Below, piece after piece: positions 29,309 to 39,708 of a DNA stretch of 64,000 nucleotides. Every line of letters starts with the position of its first letter. Position 1 is the stretch's first letter. This stretch comes from Thaumasiovibrio occultus. GTDB taxonomy: Bacteria; Pseudomonadota; Gammaproteobacteria; Enterobacterales; Vibrionaceae. Position numbers and translations under genes: made by a program. The stretch spans positions 668,995-732,994 of the forward strand of contig AP023053.1 in the NCBI GenBank assembly GCA_019703815.1, in the 5' to 3' direction. The notes beneath the pieces are model-generated. The model ran no database searches. It saw only the letters and a program-made list of their open reading frames with translations, and was not told the origin of the DNA.

Positions 29309-29343
29309 AAAAAGGCCAGCCTCAATGAGGCTGGCCTTTTTAT
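29309..29343. terminator. Strong bidirectional terminator
   Basis: A 13-bp stem aaaggccagcctc/gaggctggccttt with loop aat, A-run before and T-run after. It serves the EAL gene and the convergent lipoprotein gene. Confidence 0.9.
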
Positions 29344-29361
29344 TCGATGTTGATATCTGAC

Positions 29362-30888
29362 TTAGTTAACAAACACAGCCATTTCTTCAACCAACTCGTC
29401 AGCACCTTCTAGGTTAGCAACCAGCATACCTAGCTGACTCTTATGCGCGTCAGTTAGCTCAAGCTTGCCTTGAAGTACAGCATCCGCCAAAGGCTCTAGT
29501 GCCCAGCTGGTATCCAGATCAAGGTTTGCTTTGGCTAGGAAGTCCAGAGCTTCGGTGATCGTCGCTTCAGACTCGCTGCGGTCGCCATTATCGTGTTGCA
29601 CTTGCGCCAGAATGAAACGGGCGTACGCGCGCTGCGCATCAAGGTAAGTATCACCTTCGTAGTAATCAAGCACGTCTTCAGCTTCGATGTAGATGTTCAT
29701 CATCTGCTCATCGCCCATCAAGGCATAAACATCAGCGATCACTAGGTTTGGCCATAGCACGTCGTAGTCACGGTACTCGATAACCGCTTCATCTTCTGCA
29801 TTACGCAGCGCCTGACGCGCATCTTCTTCTTGGCCTAAGTAGTGATAGCTGGTTGCAATACTTGCTTGTGCCACTGACAACCAGTTTGAATCGTCTTTCG
29901 CATCTTCTTGGGCAATCGCCAAACGCAGTTGCTCTAGCTGCTTCGCACTGTCTAGCTCAGGGAAGAACTCCATTGGTGACACGGTGTAGTCAAAGAAATC
30001 AACAGGGTTGGCTTCTTGCTCTGCCGCCATCGCTTTAAACAATGCATCGGCTTGACGCTTGTTGTCGCGAGCTGCATGGATCAACGCATCGTAAGTGTTG
30101 CGTTTGAAGGTGTCTTCATCGATTTCTTTCGCTGCTTCAAATGCTTCTAGCAACTTACCGTTGTACATCAAACGGTACGCAACCCAGCGTTGTAGACGGT
30201 AGTCTTCGAAATCGAACTCGTCAGCCAGCGCTTTGAGTGAATCGTTCGCACCACCGGTGCTGTCAACCGAGTCGTGAAGAATTGGCACGATGATCTTCAC
30301 TTGACGCTCGTATGAGCTCGTTTGATCCATCATGTCGATAATGTTAAGGATATCGCCAGTCGCAAACATCCACGCTAGCGCATTTTCATCAAGCTCGTCT
30401 TGGTAAACATAATACGGGTCGAAATCGTCGTAGTACTTAGCAGAAAATTCAACGAGCTTAGACGCTTCCTCGTACTTACCGAAGCGGTACAAATTCTCAA
30501 GCAATTTGTACATCGGCTCTGGATCCCAGTAACCGCCAGCCGCCGCTTCTGCGACGAAAGTAAGCAGTGGGATGTCACCTTGAATTTGTTCGAAAACGGC
30601 AACTTGCGCGATCTTTCTTTCGATGTCATCACGCGTTAAACCGTTGAAGGTGAGTTTTTCGCTCGCCAACTGGCCCGCGATTTCAGTATCTGGATACTTA
30701 TTGATGATCGTATCGTAAGCGGCAAGTACACTTTCATAAGTGTCTACGCTCGCTGCGCTGTTCTGGCCTAGCGCCAAAACTGCATTAACATATGCCTGAT
30801 TAGCCAATGACTCTTGCTCGCCAGGTTGAGTCGTAACACAACCCGTAAGCGCAAGTGCAGTTAGTAAAGCAACCGCTGTTTTTTTCAT
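29362..30888 (-). CDS. Large acidic helical-repeat lipoprotein
   Basis: 508 residues with lipoprotein signal MKKTAVALLTALALTGC (Cys17). The mature protein is acidic and almost wholly helical with repeated pairs of helices of TPR/SEL-like character, for example YDTIINKYPDTEIAGQLASEKL, YKLLENLYRFGKYEEASKLVE, IATSYHYLGQEEDARQALRNA and FILAQVQHDNGDRSESEATI. It is probably an envelope scaffold. It is not in an operon. No catalytic motif or known family was recognised. Confidence 0.7.
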   Translation of the reverse strand: MKKTAVALLTALALTGCVTTQPGEQESLANQAYVNAVLALGQNSAASVDTYESVLAAYDTIINKYPDTEIAGQLASEKLTFNGLTRDDIERKIAQVAVFEQIQGDIPLLTFVAEAAAGGYWDPEPMYKLLENLYRFGKYEEASKLVEFSAKYYDDFDPYYVYQDELDENALAWMFATGDILNIIDMMDQTSSYERQVKIIVPILHDSVDSTGGANDSLKALADEFDFEDYRLQRWVAYRLMYNGKLLEAFEAAKEIDEDTFKRNTYDALIHAARDNKRQADALFKAMAAEQEANPVDFFDYTVSPMEFFPELDSAKQLEQLRLAIAQEDAKDDSNWLSVAQASIATSYHYLGQEEDARQALRNAEDEAVIEYRDYDVLWPNLVIADVYALMGDEQMMNIYIEAEDVLDYYEGDTYLDAQRAYARFILAQVQHDNGDRSESEATITEALDFLAKANLDLDTSWALEPLADAVLQGKLELTDAHKSQLGMLVANLEGADELVEEMAVFVN

Positions 30889-31233
30889 TATATTTTCCTA
30901 CCTTTTCCGTTTGGTTCTGCGACAGGTTGTTTGTTTCTTCGTTAGCCGAGTGAGCTATAAACATCGAAGAGATTCCATCAACCTGAAACAGACGAAGTTG
31001 GGTGGTTTTACACCACTCCATCTTTTTATCCGCAAGGGCTATTCATACTTTTTCTCCAGTTAGATACTGGAAGACGGTGAAAACCATAAGCCTTATTAAC
31101 AAGCGACACTTTTGGTTACTTATTAACGCCGAATCATGTCCGGAAATGATGCCTAAAGCCGACTGTCAATATTCGCCCTAATTACGCAACTCGTAATAGT
31201 AGACTTTATCAGTCGCCGCGTCATGCCTAACAC
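30889..31233. other. Intergenic region upstream of the helical-repeat lipoprotein gene
   Basis: About 345 bases, with the lipoprotein promoter expected near its left end. A small 5-bp hairpin gtggt-tttac-accac lies near 31002-31016. Nothing else was recognised. Confidence 0.35.
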
Positions 31234-31458
31234 CTAATTACTCACGACTTTGGGAAGGTAGTCGAAAAAAATTTGTACAAAATGATCGATAGAATAGCGA
31301 ATTTCTACCCAATTTGACGCGTTAATAGCATCTTTGGAAATGCTCACGATGAAAAATCGTAGTTGCTCTAACCGCTTTTTTACAGTGTATAACCCAAACC
31401 TATCCAAATAGTCTCGAACCAAACTAGATTTGGCAGTGAGGATTTCCCAACTAGTCAA
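31234..31458 (-). CDS. Possible small protein or C-terminal gene remnant
   Basis: An open frame of 74 codons beginning with TTG, without a convincing binding site. The product (SWEILTAKSSLVRDYLDRFG...IDHFVQIFFDYLPKVVSN) reads like a real helical protein. Two more short frames follow upstream on the same strand (31475-31531 and 31531-31674), so the three may be pieces of one decayed gene. No family was recognised. Confidence 0.3.
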   Translation of the reverse strand: MTSWEILTAKSSLVRDYLDRFGLYTVKKRLEQLRFFIVSISKDAINASNWVEIRYSIDHFVQIFFDYLPKVVSN

Positions 31459-31474
31459 TCGAACTATGGAGTAT

Positions 31475-31674
31475 CTATTTCACCGGTTCATAAAGCAGAT
31501 ACTCTTTGCGGGAATCACTGAACTGCTCCATCAGTTTTTAGCTGGCATGCGGTATTTAGAACGCCTCATTTCAATGAAACGACGTTTGATATCAGCATCA
31601 CTGACAGCCGTTAATAATAATTTAGTTATGTACTCCTGCACCCAGTCCACACAAGTGGCGGTGTAAATCAACAT
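31475..31674 (-). pseudogene. Two short overlapping frames, possible pieces of a decayed gene
   Basis: On the minus strand ATG 31674 opens a 47-residue frame (MLIYTATCVDWVQEYITKLL...) ending at 31531, where tgatgg overlaps its stop with the ATG of an 18-residue frame (MEQFSDSRKEYLLYEPVK) ending at 31475. Neither has a good binding site. Together with the frame at 31234-31458 they look like one protein broken by stops or shifts, but this is uncertain. Confidence 0.25.
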
Positions 31675-31717
31675 TTCACTTTTTGTCGCCGACGTTAAAG
31701 CGTGTTGTGGCTCACAA

Positions 31718-31732
31718 CTATAAGTTATAGTG
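31718..31732. repeat. Perfect palindrome actataa-g-ttatagt
   Basis: Seven-base arms around a central g, about 75 bases upstream of the pseudouridine synthase gene; a possible operator. The half site aagttatagtgc also occurs at about 1856, upstream of the recombinase gene. Confidence 0.35.
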
Positions 31733-31808
31733 CGCTGGAAAGGTAATATACGGTTGGGATAGTCTTTAGCCGCCGCAGTCGTTAGAATAGCCGCCCTGTT
31801 TTGTCGCT

Positions 31809-33515
31809 ATGAGCTTTACCATGCCACACTCTATTGATCCTCGTTTTCATCGCTTTGCCAACACGGCGGATCTAACCGACGATCTATTGCCACCTCGTCA
31901 GTTCACTTACCCGTTTTATTATCAGCCACACGCGTTAAGTAAGTTGGCCGCATCAGAGCTCAAGGAATACCTCTCCACTCAGGTTCAGTGGCAGCACAAC
32001 TTTGGTAGTGAATCAGAGATAAGCAATGACGCGACAGGCAAAATGTTTGGGGTGCTGATCGTTAAAAACGCGCAAGGTGAGCTTGGCTACCTTCGTGGAT
32101 TCTCTGGCAAAGTCGCCAATTCCAATCACCACACAGGTTTCGTTCCGCCGGTATTCGACATGCTCGAAGAAGATGGCTTTTTCATTCCCGAGCAAAACAA
32201 TATTAACCAGATCAGCGCTCAAATTAAGCTGCTGATGGCTGATGCTAGCTATGCTGAGCAATCACAAGCGCTTCTTGATGCGAAATCAGCATTCAATTCA
32301 GCATTAGGTGCGCATAAATTGGTAATGCAACATGGCAGGGCGCGACGCAAGGCACTGCGCCAAACCGCCACCGAAAACCCAAGCGCTGAGACCAGTGAAT
32401 TACTCAAAGAGCTAAGCCAGGAAAGCGTGCGCGAAAAACTGATCTTGCGCGATTTGAAGCTCGAATGGGAAAGCAAAGTTGCGCAATTGCAGGCTGATGT
32501 CGATGTAAAAACGACCCAGATCGATGCATTAAAAAAAGAGCGCGCTACTCGCTCTCATGCGCTGCAACAAGCTCTATTTGCACAGTATCAATTTTTGAAC
32601 GCCCAAGGTGAGGTTAGAAACCTCAACGAGCTGTTTGCCGAAACCACGCCAGGCATTCCACCGGCAGGCGCTGGCGAATGTGCAGCGCCAAAGTTGCTGC
32701 ATTATGCATACCAGCACGGCTACACACCACTGGCACTGGCAGAGTTTTGGTGGGGGCAATCACCTAAGTCGGAAATTCGCCGTCATGGTCAGTTTTATCC
32801 ATCATGCCAAGGCAAGTGCAAGCCGATATTAACGCACATGCTACAAGGGTTGGATGTAGAGCCTAATCCCCTACTTGCCCAGGCTGGTAACGGTGACAAC
32901 ATCGACGTCATTTACGCCGATGATCATATGGCGATCATCAATAAACCGGCTGAGTTTCTTTCCGTCCCGGGGAAAACGATTGATGACTCTGTTTACGCGC
33001 GCATGAAAGCCCGCTTTCCCAACGCCACTGGGCCATTGATTGTCCATCGTTTAGATATGTCGACATCGGGTTTAATGGTGATTGCGCTCAGTGAGCGAGC
33101 TAACAAGCATCTGCAACAGCAATTTATCCAGCGTACTATCCAAAAACGTTACTGTGCCCTCGTTGAAGGCGTAGTGACAGAAGATGAAGGGACTATTTCA
33201 TTGCCTATGCGTGGCGATCTGTATGACAGACCGCGTCAGTTAGTCTGTTTTGAACACGGAAAGCCTGCTGACACTTTCTGGCAGGTGATTGAACGCCGCC
33301 AAGAACGCACTAAGTTGTGGCTCTATCCAAAAACTGGCCGTACCCATCAACTTCGTGTGCATTGCGCCCATCAACAAGGGCTAAACATGCCGATGGTCGG
33401 CGACGATCTTTACGGCACCCGTGCCAACCGTTTACATCTGCATGCTGAACAACTGGTATTGACCCATCCTATTACGCAGGAAAGCATGACGTTTGAAGTA
33501 CCCGCTGAGTTTTAA
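31809..33515 (+). CDS. RluA-family pseudouridine synthase with long N-terminal extension
   Basis: 568 residues, about twice the usual RluA length. The C-terminal third (about 365-565) is the synthase: INKPAEFLSVPGK, the catalytic motif HRLDMSTSGLMVIAL with the Asp that attacks uridine, and YPKTGRTHQLRVHCAH. Residues 1-110 are an unassigned domain (NHHTGFVPPVF). About 140-260 is a charged coiled coil (ESVREKLILRDLKLEWESKV..), then a segment with Cys residues (GAGECAAPKLL and SCQGKCKPIL). Large RluA paralogues of this type occur in vibrios and shewanellas. The RNA target (23S or tRNA) is not clear. The start could also be the Met at residue 5. Confidence 0.88.
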   Translation: MSFTMPHSIDPRFHRFANTADLTDDLLPPRQFTYPFYYQPHALSKLAASELKEYLSTQVQWQHNFGSESEISNDATGKMFGVLIVKNAQGELGYLRGFSGKVANSNHHTGFVPPVFDMLEEDGFFIPEQNNINQISAQIKLLMADASYAEQSQALLDAKSAFNSALGAHKLVMQHGRARRKALRQTATENPSAETSELLKELSQESVREKLILRDLKLEWESKVAQLQADVDVKTTQIDALKKERATRSHALQQALFAQYQFLNAQGEVRNLNELFAETTPGIPPAGAGECAAPKLLHYAYQHGYTPLALAEFWWGQSPKSEIRRHGQFYPSCQGKCKPILTHMLQGLDVEPNPLLAQAGNGDNIDVIYADDHMAIINKPAEFLSVPGKTIDDSVYARMKARFPNATGPLIVHRLDMSTSGLMVIALSERANKHLQQQFIQRTIQKRYCALVEGVVTEDEGTISLPMRGDLYDRPRQLVCFEHGKPADTFWQVIERRQERTKLWLYPKTGRTHQLRVHCAHQQGLNMPMVGDDLYGTRANRLHLHAEQLVLTHPITQESMTFEVPAEF

Positions 33516-33829
33516 CCGACTTTAACGCAGCCGTTCTTACGCCTGTACTTACGTAAATGACTATGGCTAGCCGCACATCGCTGCTAGCCTCTTCGCCCAA
33601 TTAGACGAACCCAAGAATCATTCCATAACAAAACCCATTAACACCATCAACTGTCACCAAATCAACCTATCAGAACAAACCAAGCTTGCAATTGGTTACC
33701 AAAACTCAGCGAGATTAACCGTGCAAAACGACGCCTAAGAAGCGGCAAACTTACACATCATTGACATTACTCTGCGGCCACGTCGCTACAATGGCAAATT
33801 ATGATCATAACTGACGCACGATTCTCGCT
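33516..33829. other. Gap between the pseudouridine synthase and PBP1b genes
   Basis: 314 bases. A hairpin ggctagc/gctagcc at 33565-33589 followed by tcttc may be a weak terminator. The PBP1b promoter is expected to the right of it. Nothing else was seen. Confidence 0.4.
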
Positions 33830-36157
33830 ATGACAAAAGACACTTCACCTCAAGAAAACACCGCAGTGGACACACCCAAGCCATTAAAAATCACGCAACG
33901 CCCTTGGTTTCGGATCTTAAGTACGGTAACCGCCATCATCTTTACCGTTTCGCTATTGTTTATCTTGCAATTTCACCGTGATGTTAGCCGGATCATCGAG
34001 CAACGCTTTGAAGGCCAGTTACTTGATATTCCGACCCGTGTTTATGCCCGAGCGCTCACCCTCAAAAGTGGTGACAGTCTGCGTCTACAAACACTCGTTG
34101 ATGAGCTAAACCTGCTAAATTATCACTACTCGGATTCGTTAGATGCGCCGGGTGAATATCAGATCAGCAGCAACGTATTAAAAATGGTGCGTCGTCCGTT
34201 TGCGTTTCCTAGCGGTAAAGAAGAGGCAATGAAAGTCGCGATCCGTTTTTCTGGTGACACCATTAAATCAATCACGGACCTCGACACTAACCAAGCCATT
34301 TCCGCGCTGCACATCGACCCTAAATATTTGGGAACGCTTGATCGCCTTGCGTCAGAGCAACGCATCGACGCCAATTTAGATGAAGTCCCGCAAAGTATGC
34401 TGGACGCATTGCTTCTCACCGAAGACCGCGATTTCTATCAACATGATGGCGTGTCTATCACCAGTATTGCGCGTGCATTTATTGCCAACATGCGCGCCGG
34501 TCAAACCGTCCAAGGCGGCAGTACGCTGACCCAACAGCTCACCAAAAACCTGTTTTTAACTAATGAACGCACGCTGACCCGTAAGCTCAAAGAAGCCTAT
34601 ATGGCGCTGTTGATTGACCACCGCTACAGCAAAGAGCAGATTCTAGAAGGTTATATTAATCAGGTGTATCTGGCTCAAAGTGGCGCTCAAGGCGTTCACG
34701 GCTTCAAACTTGGCGCGCTGTATTACTTCGGTACGCCACTAAAAGAGCTGCGTGTCGAGCAGCAAGCGTTGCTGGTCGGTCTAATCAAAGGGCCTTCTTA
34801 TTACAACCCTTGGAAACATATTGAACGCGCGACAGAGCGTCGTAATTTGGTGCTAAAGATCATGTTTGATCACGGCGCGATCACTCAAGAAGACTACGAT
34901 GGCGCGATTGAAAGCGAGTTAGGACTGCAAATTAACGGTCACGTGGCAAATCGTCACCCTGCGTTTATGAGCTACATCCAACAGCAAACCGCTGCGCTAA
35001 CCTCAGAAGATAGCTTAGCGGGATGGCAGATCTTCACCACGCTCGACCCACTATCGCAACAATCAGCGGAAGATGCGGTAAAAGACACATTACCTGCACT
35101 TCCGGCGTCCGATAAAGCCTCACTTGAGGCGGCGTTAGTGTCTCTTGATCGTCAAACCGGTGCGATTACCGCAATGGTCGGCAGTGCAGATCCGCTGTTT
35201 GCTGGCTTTAACCGTGCAACTGAAGCCAAGCGCCAAGTCGGCTCACTGATCAAACCTGCAGTCTATCTGAGTGCCCTGCGCCAACCGGATACTTACCAGT
35301 TAGCCACGCCAATTGCCGATGAACCGCTAACGATTGAGCTAGCCAACGGCAAGACCTGGTCGCCACGTAACTTTGATCGCGAGTTTCGCGGTCACGTGAG
35401 CTTAATTGAAGGCTTAGTGAAATCGTATAACGTGCCTACCGTCAATCTTGGGATGGCCGTTGGATTGCCGAAAGTAATCGACACCATTGAAGATCTCGCC
35501 ACCGAAGGTAACCAATTTGCAGAGCTGCCATCAGTATTGCTAGGCGCTGTTGATATGTCACCGTTAGACATTGCGCAAGTCTATCAAGCGATAGGCAACC
35601 TGGGTAATAAAGCGCCCTACTTTGCGGTTAGCGCTATTGTCAATAATGAAGCTGAGGTGGTTTATCAGCACAGTGCAGAAAACAAACAAGTCGTCGAGTC
35701 AGAAGCGGCTTGGTTAACACTGTACGCCATGCAGCATACTGTCACCGATGGTACGGCGCGCGCGTTAGGCCAAACCGGAAAACGTTATCAACTTGCGGGT
35801 AAAACTGGCACAACAGATCACAACCGCGACAGCTGGTACGCAGGTATCGACGGCCGCGAAGTGGTCACCGTTTGGTTGGGACATGATGACAACAAGGACA
35901 GCGGTTTAACAGGCTCTCGCGGCGCACTCAAGGTATACCAAGATTACATCAACGAGCGTGAGCCGCTTGCGCTTGAGATAAACCGCCCAACTAAAGTGGT
36001 CGATCAAGGCTATAACGTTGATAACCAAGGATTACTGGCAGCGAGCTGTTACAGCCCGCAATACTATATGCCTGCGTGGCACCCTGAGCCAATCACCTGT
36101 GAGCCACGTGAACGTAACGGTTTAGAAAAACTGGTCGACAGTATTTTTAGCTGGTAA
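33830..36157 (+). CDS. mrcB: Penicillin-binding protein 1B (bifunctional glycosyltransferase/transpeptidase)
   Basis: 775 residues. A short cytoplasmic tail, one membrane helix (about 30-52), a UB2H-like domain (about 60-150), then the GT51 domain with the catalytic Glu in LLTEDRDFYQHDG, GGSTLTQQLTKNLFL and the RKLKEAYMALLID segment. The transpeptidase domain carries the active Ser in GSLIKPAVYL (about 470), SYN (KSYNVPTVNLG) and KTGTT (about 657). It polymerises and cross-links peptidoglycan in the periplasm and would need an LpoB- or CsiV-like activator. Length and layout are normal for PBP1b. A terminator follows. Confidence 0.95.
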   Translation: MTKDTSPQENTAVDTPKPLKITQRPWFRILSTVTAIIFTVSLLFILQFHRDVSRIIEQRFEGQLLDIPTRVYARALTLKSGDSLRLQTLVDELNLLNYHYSDSLDAPGEYQISSNVLKMVRRPFAFPSGKEEAMKVAIRFSGDTIKSITDLDTNQAISALHIDPKYLGTLDRLASEQRIDANLDEVPQSMLDALLLTEDRDFYQHDGVSITSIARAFIANMRAGQTVQGGSTLTQQLTKNLFLTNERTLTRKLKEAYMALLIDHRYSKEQILEGYINQVYLAQSGAQGVHGFKLGALYYFGTPLKELRVEQQALLVGLIKGPSYYNPWKHIERATERRNLVLKIMFDHGAITQEDYDGAIESELGLQINGHVANRHPAFMSYIQQQTAALTSEDSLAGWQIFTTLDPLSQQSAEDAVKDTLPALPASDKASLEAALVSLDRQTGAITAMVGSADPLFAGFNRATEAKRQVGSLIKPAVYLSALRQPDTYQLATPIADEPLTIELANGKTWSPRNFDREFRGHVSLIEGLVKSYNVPTVNLGMAVGLPKVIDTIEDLATEGNQFAELPSVLLGAVDMSPLDIAQVYQAIGNLGNKAPYFAVSAIVNNEAEVVYQHSAENKQVVESEAAWLTLYAMQHTVTDGTARALGQTGKRYQLAGKTGTTDHNRDSWYAGIDGREVVTVWLGHDDNKDSGLTGSRGALKVYQDYINEREPLALEINRPTKVVDQGYNVDNQGLLAASCYSPQYYMPAWHPEPITCEPRERNGLEKLVDSIFSW

Positions 36158-36218
36158 CTAACTGAACGCTAATATAAACAAGCCGCGCGCATTTGTGCTG
36201 TGTCGCGTTTCTCACAAC

Positions 36219-36246
36219 GAAAGCTCCCTGCGGGGAGCTTTTTAGT
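36219..36246 (+). terminator. Rho-independent terminator of mrcB
   Basis: aaagctccc-tgcg-gggagcttttt. Confidence 0.85.
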
Positions 36247-36291
36247 CTTGTTACATAAGGTACATCGCAACCCCTCACCACGATAAATACG

Positions 36292-37227
36292 CTAGCTCGT
36301 TTTAATTATCCATTTTCGATAGCGTACCGCGTGGTAGATCAAGCGAGGAAGTACCCGCACGCCCCACGTTAGATCGGCCAATCGCTGATAGCAGCGCTCC
36401 ATCAATGTGAAAGTCTTGGCCTCTTCTTGATAGCCCATCTCAACCAGTGATTTTCCTGCCAACCAATCAAAACGGCGCTGCTTATTTGATGGCCATTGGC
36501 TGTGGCGATGGGCTGGGTCAAACGACGCGCTGCGCTTTACCGGTTTCCAATCGACATCCTGTTGTTGTCCGCGTTTCTCCGAAGACCCTATCACATCCAT
36601 CTCACGCACTTGCTGCGACGCCACCTTAGAAGGATCGCAGCCAATAAAAGCGTAAATACGCGCGAGCTCAATGTCGGTATTAGCGAGCAAGTCTTCATAT
36701 TTGACCAGTAAAATTTGCTCCGCTTTATCTTGATGGCATTCAACAAATCGTTGAATTCTCTGAGTCGAGCGGTGCCAGTCGAAGCATGCTTTCTCAAAGT
36801 CCCAATCAAAGGAACGCACGCCCGATTCCACCAGCGCGCGCCCATCACGGATCACTATGATTAACTTACGCTCTGGAAACAGCCGGAAGAAATTGCGTAG
36901 CTGCTTACTCGATGGGGTTTTGGTGATCACCGTTTTATCACCCTGCTCTGAGGCTAAATCGCAGACAAAATCGGTTAAACCTTGTCCGATATGCGCCAGC
37001 AACACATCATCGGCAAGCTTGGCATTACGTTTTTCCCATTTGGGGTGCCAGTTACGTTTGGTTCGTCGGCAAAACCATTGCAACCAGTGGGACTGGCTCA
37101 GCAAAAAATCTTCATGCAACGGCGCACTATCGACACATTCGGGATGTAGCGTGATAACGTTAGCGAGAAAATTGGTGCCCGAGCGCGGCATTACCCCTAA
37201 TACAAAACACACTTTCTCCATGCCCAA
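36292..37227 (-). CDS. Sulfotransferase-family protein (first of two)
   Basis: 311 residues. The N-terminal PAPS-binding loop LGVMPRSGTNFLANVITLHP and the 3'-phosphate motif LIIVIRDGRALVESGVRSFDW are those of P-loop sulfotransferases. A C-terminal helical part follows, with HSQWPSNKQRRFDWLAGKSLVEMGY. It would move sulfate from PAPS to a hydroxyl or amine; in this setting a polysaccharide is the likely acceptor (inference). It is single, on the minus strand, about 7.9 kb from the second sulfotransferase. The two are not close copies. Confidence 0.83.
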   Translation of the reverse strand: MGMEKVCFVLGVMPRSGTNFLANVITLHPECVDSAPLHEDFLLSQSHWLQWFCRRTKRNWHPKWEKRNAKLADDVLLAHIGQGLTDFVCDLASEQGDKTVITKTPSSKQLRNFFRLFPERKLIIVIRDGRALVESGVRSFDWDFEKACFDWHRSTQRIQRFVECHQDKAEQILLVKYEDLLANTDIELARIYAFIGCDPSKVASQQVREMDVIGSSEKRGQQQDVDWKPVKRSASFDPAHRHSQWPSNKQRRFDWLAGKSLVEMGYQEEAKTFTLMERCYQRLADLTWGVRVLPRLIYHAVRYRKWIIKTS

Positions 37228-37333
37228 ACCCCTTCTTGATCAACGTTCACGCTATAAACCTAGTTGATCAACAACAACACACAAGTTACGGAATGAAAGG
37301 AATTTGAGAAATGGCAGCATCATAACGCATCTT

Positions 37334-37373
37334 ATAAAAAAGGCTTCTTACCACCGTAATGATAAGAAGCCTT
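37334..37373 (-). terminator. Rho-independent terminator of the chemoreceptor gene
   Basis: An 11-bp stem aaggcttctta/taagaagcctt; in the minus direction it ends in a T-run (aaaaaa on the plus strand). Confidence 0.85.
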
Positions 37374-37399
37374 GGAAGCTATTTATTTAAATAGTGGTG

Positions 37400-39382
37400 T
37401 TAGGTGCGGAAACGCGACAACAGTTGGTGCAAATCTTCACTGCGACGGTTGAGATCTTCTGCTTGGCCCATCACCTTGGCGATGCTCTCATCCGCTTGCA
37501 GCGAAAGTTGATTCACTCGGATCACATTGCTATCGACTTCTTTTACCGCCTCTGCTTGCTCGGAAGTTGCCGTTGCCACTTGCTCAGCCTGCATGTTCAC
37601 CGCATCGAATGATTGCTGTAGGCCATGCAACGCATCGCTAATTTCAATCATCTTATTATTGGTTTGATCCGCATTTTCACGGTTCTTCGCCATATCACTG
37701 GCGACTTTCTGCGTATTTTGCTGAATGCCTTCAATGATGTCTTGAATGCTGAGCGTCGACTGCTGGGTTTTACTCGCCAAGTTACGCACTTCATCAGCAA
37801 CCACAGCAAAACCACGGCCATATTCACCAGCACGGGCGGCTTCAATCGCTGCGTTCAGTGCCAACAAGTTGGTTTGATCGGCAATTTCTTGAATAACGCG
37901 CAACACATCGCCAATTTGACGCGCATCGGATTGCAGCAAGTTCACACCATCTTCTGACTCCGTCAGCACCGCATTTAAGGTTTGCACTTGTTCGCGCGCT
38001 TCACCCATTAGAATGCGTGACTTATCAATCTCGCCTTCAGCAATCATGGTATTTTGACGGGTCGTTTCCGCGTTCTGCGCAATATCTTGTACCACGTGCG
38101 CCATTTCGGTCATCGCCGTGGCGATCACTGCCAATTCTGCACGTTGACTTTCCATATCACCACTGGCTTGCACCAAGGCAGAATTGACTTGACGTGTCGC
38201 ATCGCTAACATCAACCGAAACCAGTTTAGATTGGTTTATCACATCGCGAATTTTCGAGTTGTAGCGATTAAAGCCACGCGCCAGCTCACCCGCCTCATCT
38301 TGCGTATTCACAGATAATTGCTGGGTAAGATCGCCCTCACCTTGTGACAGCGTCACCAAGCTAGTCGAAATCTCGTTCACACTTTTCAGCGAACGGTTGA
38401 TCACCACGATAGCGGTTGCCGCAACCACAATAATCACGAGCAGCGAACCTAGCATGACGGCTCTCATCAGCGAAGCAAGCTCTTGCTGCAACACCGCCTG
38501 CGGCACCATGACAACAAAGTTCCAGTCCAAATGCGGATGGTCAAGCGTGACATTGCGCACTACCGCAAAGTAACTCTTGTTCTCAAACTGCACCGGGATC
38601 AAGCTAGCGCTCTGTTGTGACGCATTCGCCAATTGATTGAAGCCACCTTTATCGGCATCAAGCGTGCGTAGCGACATCTCTGAAATTTGCTCTGATGTCT
38701 TATCTGAAAACAGCACCACTTTTCCACTGTTATCAAAGATGAACATCTTAGCGGCAGGGCCATATAGGCTGTCTCCCAATAGTTGGTTTTGCAGCGCTTC
38801 CAATTTGATATCTGCACCCACGATATATTTCAACTGGCCGTTTTGATAGACCGGTGAATAGATCGCGCCATTCATTTGGTTGCTTCGAATATCGATGGCC
38901 GTCGTTGCCCAGGCTTTACGTTCTGCAAGCGTGGTCTTCCACCATGGACGGGTTTTAAGGTTGACGGCAGGGTCAAAATATCGACCCGACTTATCAAAGT
39001 ATTCACTGGTTGAATCGAGCGCAAAGAACAAGCTGTAAAGCTCAGGATCTTGCTGATTCATCAATTCAATGAACTGGTGGATATCGTTATAAACAGGGCT
39101 AAGTTGCGGATCTGTAGGGAGGTTGCGACCGTTAACAAAGTCAACAACAGCAGGGGTATGAGCGAACACATCAACCTTCGCTTGGTAACGCTCAAAATAG
39201 CCTTTGGTGACGAGGTTTCGCTCGTTGGCGATACCTGACATTCCTTGAAGGAGTTCTAGCCGAACAATAGACGAGAAATGAGTATAAAGTTGATAACCTG
39301 CAACAGCACATGCCAACGTAATGATCAGCACTATGCCTGCCGCAACGCGGTATGACAGCGACTTTCGAATTAAATTAATCAT
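37400..39382 (-). CDS. Methyl-accepting chemotaxis protein with dCache-type sensor
   Basis: 660 residues. Membrane helix about 10-32, a periplasmic sensor of about 240 residues with dCache features ([50 protein letters not shown]), second helix about 310-335, a HAMP region with [20 protein letters not shown], then the signalling hairpin. The tip [38 protein letters not shown] binds CheA/CheW. The ligand is not known; dCache receptors of this sort often bind amino acids. There is no C-terminal CheR-tether pentapeptide. It is a single gene with terminator. Confidence 0.93.
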   Translation of the reverse strand: MINLIRKSLSYRVAAGIVLIITLACAVAGYQLYTHFSSIVRLELLQGMSGIANERNLVTKGYFERYQAKVDVFAHTPAVVDFVNGRNLPTDPQLSPVYNDIHQFIELMNQQDPELYSLFFALDSTSEYFDKSGRYFDPAVNLKTRPWWKTTLAERKAWATTAIDIRSNQMNGAIYSPVYQNGQLKYIVGADIKLEALQNQLLGDSLYGPAAKMFIFDNSGKVVLFSDKTSEQISEMSLRTLDADKGGFNQLANASQQSASLIPVQFENKSYFAVVRNVTLDHPHLDWNFVVMVPQAVLQQELASLMRAVMLGSLLVIIVVAATAIVVINRSLKSVNEISTSLVTLSQGEGDLTQQLSVNTQDEAGELARGFNRYNSKIRDVINQSKLVSVDVSDATRQVNSALVQASGDMESQRAELAVIATAMTEMAHVVQDIAQNAETTRQNTMIAEGEIDKSRILMGEAREQVQTLNAVLTESEDGVNLLQSDARQIGDVLRVIQEIADQTNLLALNAAIEAARAGEYGRGFAVVADEVRNLASKTQQSTLSIQDIIEGIQQNTQKVASDMAKNRENADQTNNKMIEISDALHGLQQSFDAVNMQAEQVATATSEQAEAVKEVDSNVIRVNQLSLQADESIAKVMGQAEDLNRRSEDLHQLLSRFRT

Positions 39383-39708
39383 GTATTTTTCTTGTTATGT
39401 TGAAGTTGACACTTCGATTTAAGGACGTGCGCGTAGACATGAAACTGTAAAACAAAGGCGAATCCCAAGCTTTAACGGTATAGCGTCAGCAGGACGAGTT
39501 GAGCTTCCCTCTACTACACCACAATGACATATTGATCTACGAAAGCACATTTTCACGCGATTGAAGATGAGAGGCATAACAAATACTGCAAATCACACTT
39601 CAGATGGAATATTGTACAGCCAAATCATACTAATAACGACATCAATTGAATCAATAATGACAGAAGTTCCAAAAATAACCCTTCTTCTGGATCAAAAGTG
39701 ATTAGAGG
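39383..39708. other. Gap between the chemoreceptor and acyltransferase genes
   Basis: 326 bases containing the promoter side of the minus-strand chemoreceptor gene. An imperfect palindrome gaagttgacacttc lies near 39402-39416. No gene was seen. Confidence 0.35.
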
